DNA of 39,528 bases from positions 1 to 39,528 of the IMG/VR virus record IMGVR_UViG_3300027719_000013. The stretch is one strand, 5' to 3'. Numbering within the stretch: position 1 is the stretch's first letter; each line of letters begins with the position of its first letter. This document shows, piece after piece, positions 37,403-39,528 of this stretch. The DNA is from a virus. A program made the translations under genes and the position numbers. The notes below the pieces were generated by a model that saw only the letters and a program-made list of their open reading frames with translations, did not search any database and had not been told where the DNA came from.

Positions 37403-37902
37403 TGCCTATCAAAATTCATGGAAACGAATATACAACCGTAGCAGAGAGGTTAAAACTTGCTACTAAAGATATTACTGAAATATATACAGAAGTATTACAA
37501 TTTGATCCAAAAGTTGTAGTAAGAGCTACTGTAGTATTAAAAGACGGTAGAAAAGCTACTGGTATTTCTGCTGCTAATATCAATAAGCAGATAGAAAAAG
37601 AAAGTCCATTTGAAATTGCTGAAACATCAGCTTTAGGTCGTTGTCTAGGATTTTTAAACTATGGATTAAATGATTCAATAGCAAGTGCAGAAGAAATGCA
37701 AAAGGTAGAACGTGAAATAATAAGAGAGCCTGTTGATATGTCAAAATCACCATCTGATCCAGATAATGAGTTTAATAAATCTACTTGTAAAGATTGTGGC
37801 GGTAAAATCGCTATATCAAGACTTGGTAAACCATACTGCACTAATAGATGTTGGTTAGCAGAGAATAAACACTTTATTACAGAGTTTAAAAATAGAAAAT
37901 GA
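37402..37902 (+). CDS. Probable single-strand annealing protein with C-terminal zinc ribbon
   Basis: 166 residues. ATVVLKDGRKATG and then SPFEIAETSALGRCLGFLNYG (about 69-88, followed by SIASAEEM) match the conserved core of Rad52/DdrA-like phage annealing proteins, where the A-x-T-x-A-x-GR-x-L helix is diagnostic. The C-terminus adds a zinc ribbon (Cys129, Cys132, Cys146, Cys150). It would anneal complementary strands during recombination-dependent replication; the small TxKQ protein and NinG are fitting partners. The family call is by pattern. Confidence 0.6.
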   Translation: MPIKIHGNEYTTVAERLKLATKDITEIYTEVLQFDPKVVVRATVVLKDGRKATGISAANINKQIEKESPFEIAETSALGRCLGFLNYGLNDSIASAEEMQKVEREIIREPVDMSKSPSDPDNEFNKSTCKDCGGKIAISRLGKPYCTNRCWLAENKHFITEFKNRK

Positions 37903-38066
37903 TAGAAAAATCACCAAGCCAAAGATTAAGAAATACATTATTTATTTGGCACGAACAGATGACGTTTAATGGTAAAAAACTACCAGAATTTGAAGTTTGG
38001 TATCCAGTAGTAATGGAAAAAATTATCAATCAGGTTAAAGATAAATTAGAAAAGAACGATTATTAA
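37899..38066 (+). CDS. Hypothetical 55-residue protein
   Basis: Coupled to the annealing protein by ATGA. It contains NTLFIWHEQMTFNGKKLPEFEVWYPVVMEKIINQ, given only as the extent of a small mixed domain at residues 13-47. No family is recognised. Confidence 0.45.
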   Translation: MIEKSPSQRLRNTLFIWHEQMTFNGKKLPEFEVWYPVVMEKIINQVKDKLEKNDY

Positions 38067-38070
38067 AACT

Positions 38071-38367
38071 ATGAGTAATAAAACATTAAACAAAACATTA
38101 TCTAAATATCTAACAGTCCAACAGGTATGTGATCTATTAAAACCAAACATAACTGAAAGAGCTGTTTGGAGATGGGTATTAGAAGGGATTAAAACTCGTA
38201 AGAAAGGTATCTGGTCTAAAACTAAAATTAAATTAGACATACCGGAGATTCAGTCTACTGTCTTAATCAATCCAAAAGACCTTGCTAAATATCTAAAACA
38301 AATCGGGAGAGAAGATCTCGTGTTACAAATTCCAACATTCCAAAGATGTTCCAGAGTTACAAGTTAG
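38071..38367 (+). CDS. Excisionase/MerR-like HTH protein
   Basis: 98 residues. YLTVQQVCDLLKPNITERAVWRWV is a typical helix-turn-helix of the HTH_17/excisionase type, followed by a wing (KKGIWSKTKIKLDIPE) and a helical tail. No integrase is present, so it is more likely a transcription regulator than an excisionase. It begins four bases after the preceding gene, without a ribosome-binding site. Confidence 0.65.
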   Translation: MSNKTLNKTLSKYLTVQQVCDLLKPNITERAVWRWVLEGIKTRKKGIWSKTKIKLDIPEIQSTVLINPKDLAKYLKQIGREDLVLQIPTFQRCSRVTS

Positions 38368-38376
38368 AAAAGAATT

Positions 38377-38439
38377 ATGAAATATTATCTACCAATAGCT
38401 ATATGTCTTAATATTATTCTTTGGTTATTAATTTTTTAA
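38377..38439 (+). CDS. 20-residue hydrophobic peptide
   Basis: A single hydrophobic helix (YYLPIAICLNIILWLLIF). Placed between two genes with close spacing. It may be translated, but evidence is limited to that. Confidence 0.3.
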   Translation: MKYYLPIAICLNIILWLLIF

Positions 38440-38448
38440 ACTAAAATA

Positions 38449-38661
38449 ATGGCACATAGAACATATAATCCAAAATTATACTTTAGAGAAGATTTTAAAA
38501 TTACAGAAGTAGAAAAAACTGCTTTCTTTGGTCTTATCAGATGGAAACAAACAGTTAAAATTGATAGTTTGGGAACAAGTTTCCATATATTTGACCCACA
38601 ACATAATATTAAAGATTTATATATTAATGGTAAAAAGTTACAAGTTAGAGAAATAAAATGA
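38449..38661 (+). CDS. Hypothetical 70-residue protein
   Basis: Beta-rich, with FREDFKITEVEKTAFFGLIRW and TSFHIFDPQHNIKDLYI. Coupled by four bases to the next gene. No family is recognised. Confidence 0.45.
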   Translation: MAHRTYNPKLYFREDFKITEVEKTAFFGLIRWKQTVKIDSLGTSFHIFDPQHNIKDLYINGKKLQVREIK

Positions 38662-39179
38662 AATATAAAAATTCAAGAATTGTTTGGTTTGAAAACTATA
38701 AACATAGAATAGATGCTTCTAAATTAGAAATGGAGATAATAGAAAAAGACCTATTAGCCACTAAACAAGAAGATAAATGGGTTGGTAAATTTGCACCTAA
38801 TTGTGGACATGACCCTAATAATCCTTTTCCTTTAAAAAAAGAAGATAATCCAGTAAAGGGTGTTTTAAAAGAAAAGCACTCTACTGGTAAACAAGAAGAT
38901 AAAAAAGATGTAGAAAGAAATGGTTGGTTTAATTGTAATAGATGTGGAACTAAATTCCACGTTGACCACGAAATAACTGAAAGTGGTGCTTTGTGTAATA
39001 GTTGTTTTTCTAATTTAATAGATAAAACTCACCCTACTCCCTCTCCAATAGAGTTTGAGGAGATACCTAGTTTTGGGTTAAACGCAAATAATAGTCAATT
39101 TGAAAATAATAATATTATGGCTAATTACATCAATATTCTAATTAGAGAAGTTAATAAGTTAAAAAACCAAATTAAATAA
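38658..39179 (+). CDS. Zinc-ribbon protein
   Basis: 173 residues. A zinc ribbon near residues 94-118: CNRCGT and CNSC around a His-containing loop (FHVDHEITESGA). The N-terminal part is charged, with a CGHDP motif that may add a ligand; the C-terminus is helical (NYINILIREVNKLKNQIK). Function unknown; small zinc-ribbon proteins are frequent in this early region (474 and 677). Confidence 0.55.
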   Translation: MKYKNSRIVWFENYKHRIDASKLEMEIIEKDLLATKQEDKWVGKFAPNCGHDPNNPFPLKKEDNPVKGVLKEKHSTGKQEDKKDVERNGWFNCNRCGTKFHVDHEITESGALCNSCFSNLIDKTHPTPSPIEFEEIPSFGLNANNSQFENNNIMANYINILIREVNKLKNQIK

Positions 39180-39185
39180 AAGGAT

Positions 39186-39374
39186 ATGAAACAAACAATA
39201 AAATTAACACCAAGTCAGGCATTTGAATTACAAGCCAATAAATTTAGTTCAGTATTAGACCAATTAAACGAACAAACAGAATATTGGATTAAGATTAAAA
39301 ATATTGTAATTTACAGTTTTATGTATGAAATTGTTTTGGGTGCTTTAATTATCTTTTTACTTTTATTTAAATAA
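39186..39374 (+). CDS. Small membrane protein
   Basis: 62 residues, a soluble helical half (TPSQAFELQANKFSSVLDQL) and a C-terminal membrane helix (YSFMYEIVLGALIIFLLLF). AAAAGG stands a few bases before the ATG. The methyltransferase gene follows after six bases. Function unknown. Confidence 0.5.
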   Translation: MKQTIKLTPSQAFELQANKFSSVLDQLNEQTEYWIKIKNIVIYSFMYEIVLGALIIFLLLFK

Positions 39375-39380
39375 CCCACT

Positions 39381-39528
39381 ATGAAAAACATTAAACAAGA
39401 TAATAGAGAGATAAAAGAAAATATCTCTCATCAAATTAAACACCGAGAAATATCTAATGATGAGTTTATGACACCACCAGAATTAGTAAAAGAGTTGATT
39501 AAGTTTGTAAATCCTACTGGAACAATAC
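39381..39528 (+). CDS. DNA adenine N6-methyltransferase, N-terminal part
   Basis: ATG 39381 opens MKNIKQDNREIKENISHQIK and runs off the window end in frame; the same codons continue from base 1. Within this piece the DEFMTPPEL segment is already present. See the entry at 1-468 for the function. Confidence 0.85.
   Translation, partial: MKNIKQDNREIKENISHQIKHREISNDEFMTPPELVKELIKFVNPTGTI
39402..39528. repeat. Terminal direct repeat, right copy (circular join)
   Basis: Identical to 1-127. The unique sequence therefore ends at 39401. Confidence 0.9.

Noticed and set aside
38071-38367. Excisionase of an integrated prophage
   Set aside because: No integrase, attachment-site repeat or repressor with a cleavage domain is found; the HTH type is also common in plain regulators.
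1-39528. Alternative genetic code, as in some phages of uncultured bacteria
   Set aside because: TAA, TAG and TGA all end intact genes with close neighbours (for example TAG at 2327 and 21893, TGA at 680 and 1689), and recognised domains contain none of them internally.

Overview
The window is one complete AT-rich double-stranded DNA phage genome, read as a linearised circle. Its last 127 bases (39402-39528) repeat its first 127, so the unique circle is 39,401 bp, and a DNA adenine methyltransferase gene runs across the join. The standard genetic code fits: TAA, TAG and TGA all end intact genes. The virion genes are of the P22-like short-tailed (podovirus) kind: terminase, a ~700-residue portal, scaffold, an HK97-fold coat protein with a probable inserted domain, a head-tail adaptor, a beta-propeller tail hub, and two large Gln/Gly/Ala-rich ejection-type proteins. 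I see no integrase, polymerase, primase or helicase. The host cannot be read from the sequence; a low-GC bacterium, possibly of the Patescibacteria, is only a guess from the flavour of the small proteins.

Layout. 39381 through the join to 2327: small early genes (methyltransferase, zinc ribbons, HTH, NUMOD1-like). 2349-4294: sugar cargo (epimerase and a two-gene transketolase). 4418-6281: terminase, preceded by a possible pseudoknot. 6431-7560: second cargo block (nucleotidyltransferase-like and FkbM). 7598-19243: portal, repeat-rich virion proteins, C1q-like and SGNH-hydrolase adhesins, scaffold, coat and a probable decoration protein. 19317-21893: third cargo block (FkbM and two glycosyltransferases) behind a terminator. 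21935-30222: tail, fibre paralogues and ejection proteins. 30219-31372: lysis (two or three small membrane proteins and a C39-like peptidase). 31373-31695: non-coding RNA locus. 31696-32937: phosphoesterase and HNH protein. 32934-34639, minus strand: NinG and a membrane-anchored transglycosylase-like protein. 34640-35897: control region with divergent promoters and dense RNA structure. 35898-39374: early operon (cytosine methyltransferase, a probable single-strand annealing protein, excisionase-like HTH, small proteins).

Expression. At least seven transcription units start with a -10 box (mostly TATAAT or TAATAT) exactly 6-7 nt before the ATG, which predicts leaderless mRNAs; genes inside operons often carry an ordinary Shine-Dalgarno instead. 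The three sugar blocks have such private promoters and look like 'morons' dropped between virion modules, probably altering host or virion glycans.

Most unusual signals: (1) a 71-nt RNA at 31485-31555 with an alanine-type acceptor stem (G3-U70, A73), a perfect T-arm and a stemless tmRNA-like D region, but no anticodon and no message; (2) a cloverleaf-like four-way-junction RNA at 35048-35123 that starts where its promoter predicts; (3) a terminator whose loop is complementary to DNA lying between two tandem promoters (35547-35610); (4) phage-borne split transketolase with an epimerase; (5) a perfect but distant Shine-Dalgarno followed by a hairpin ahead of the major capsid gene.
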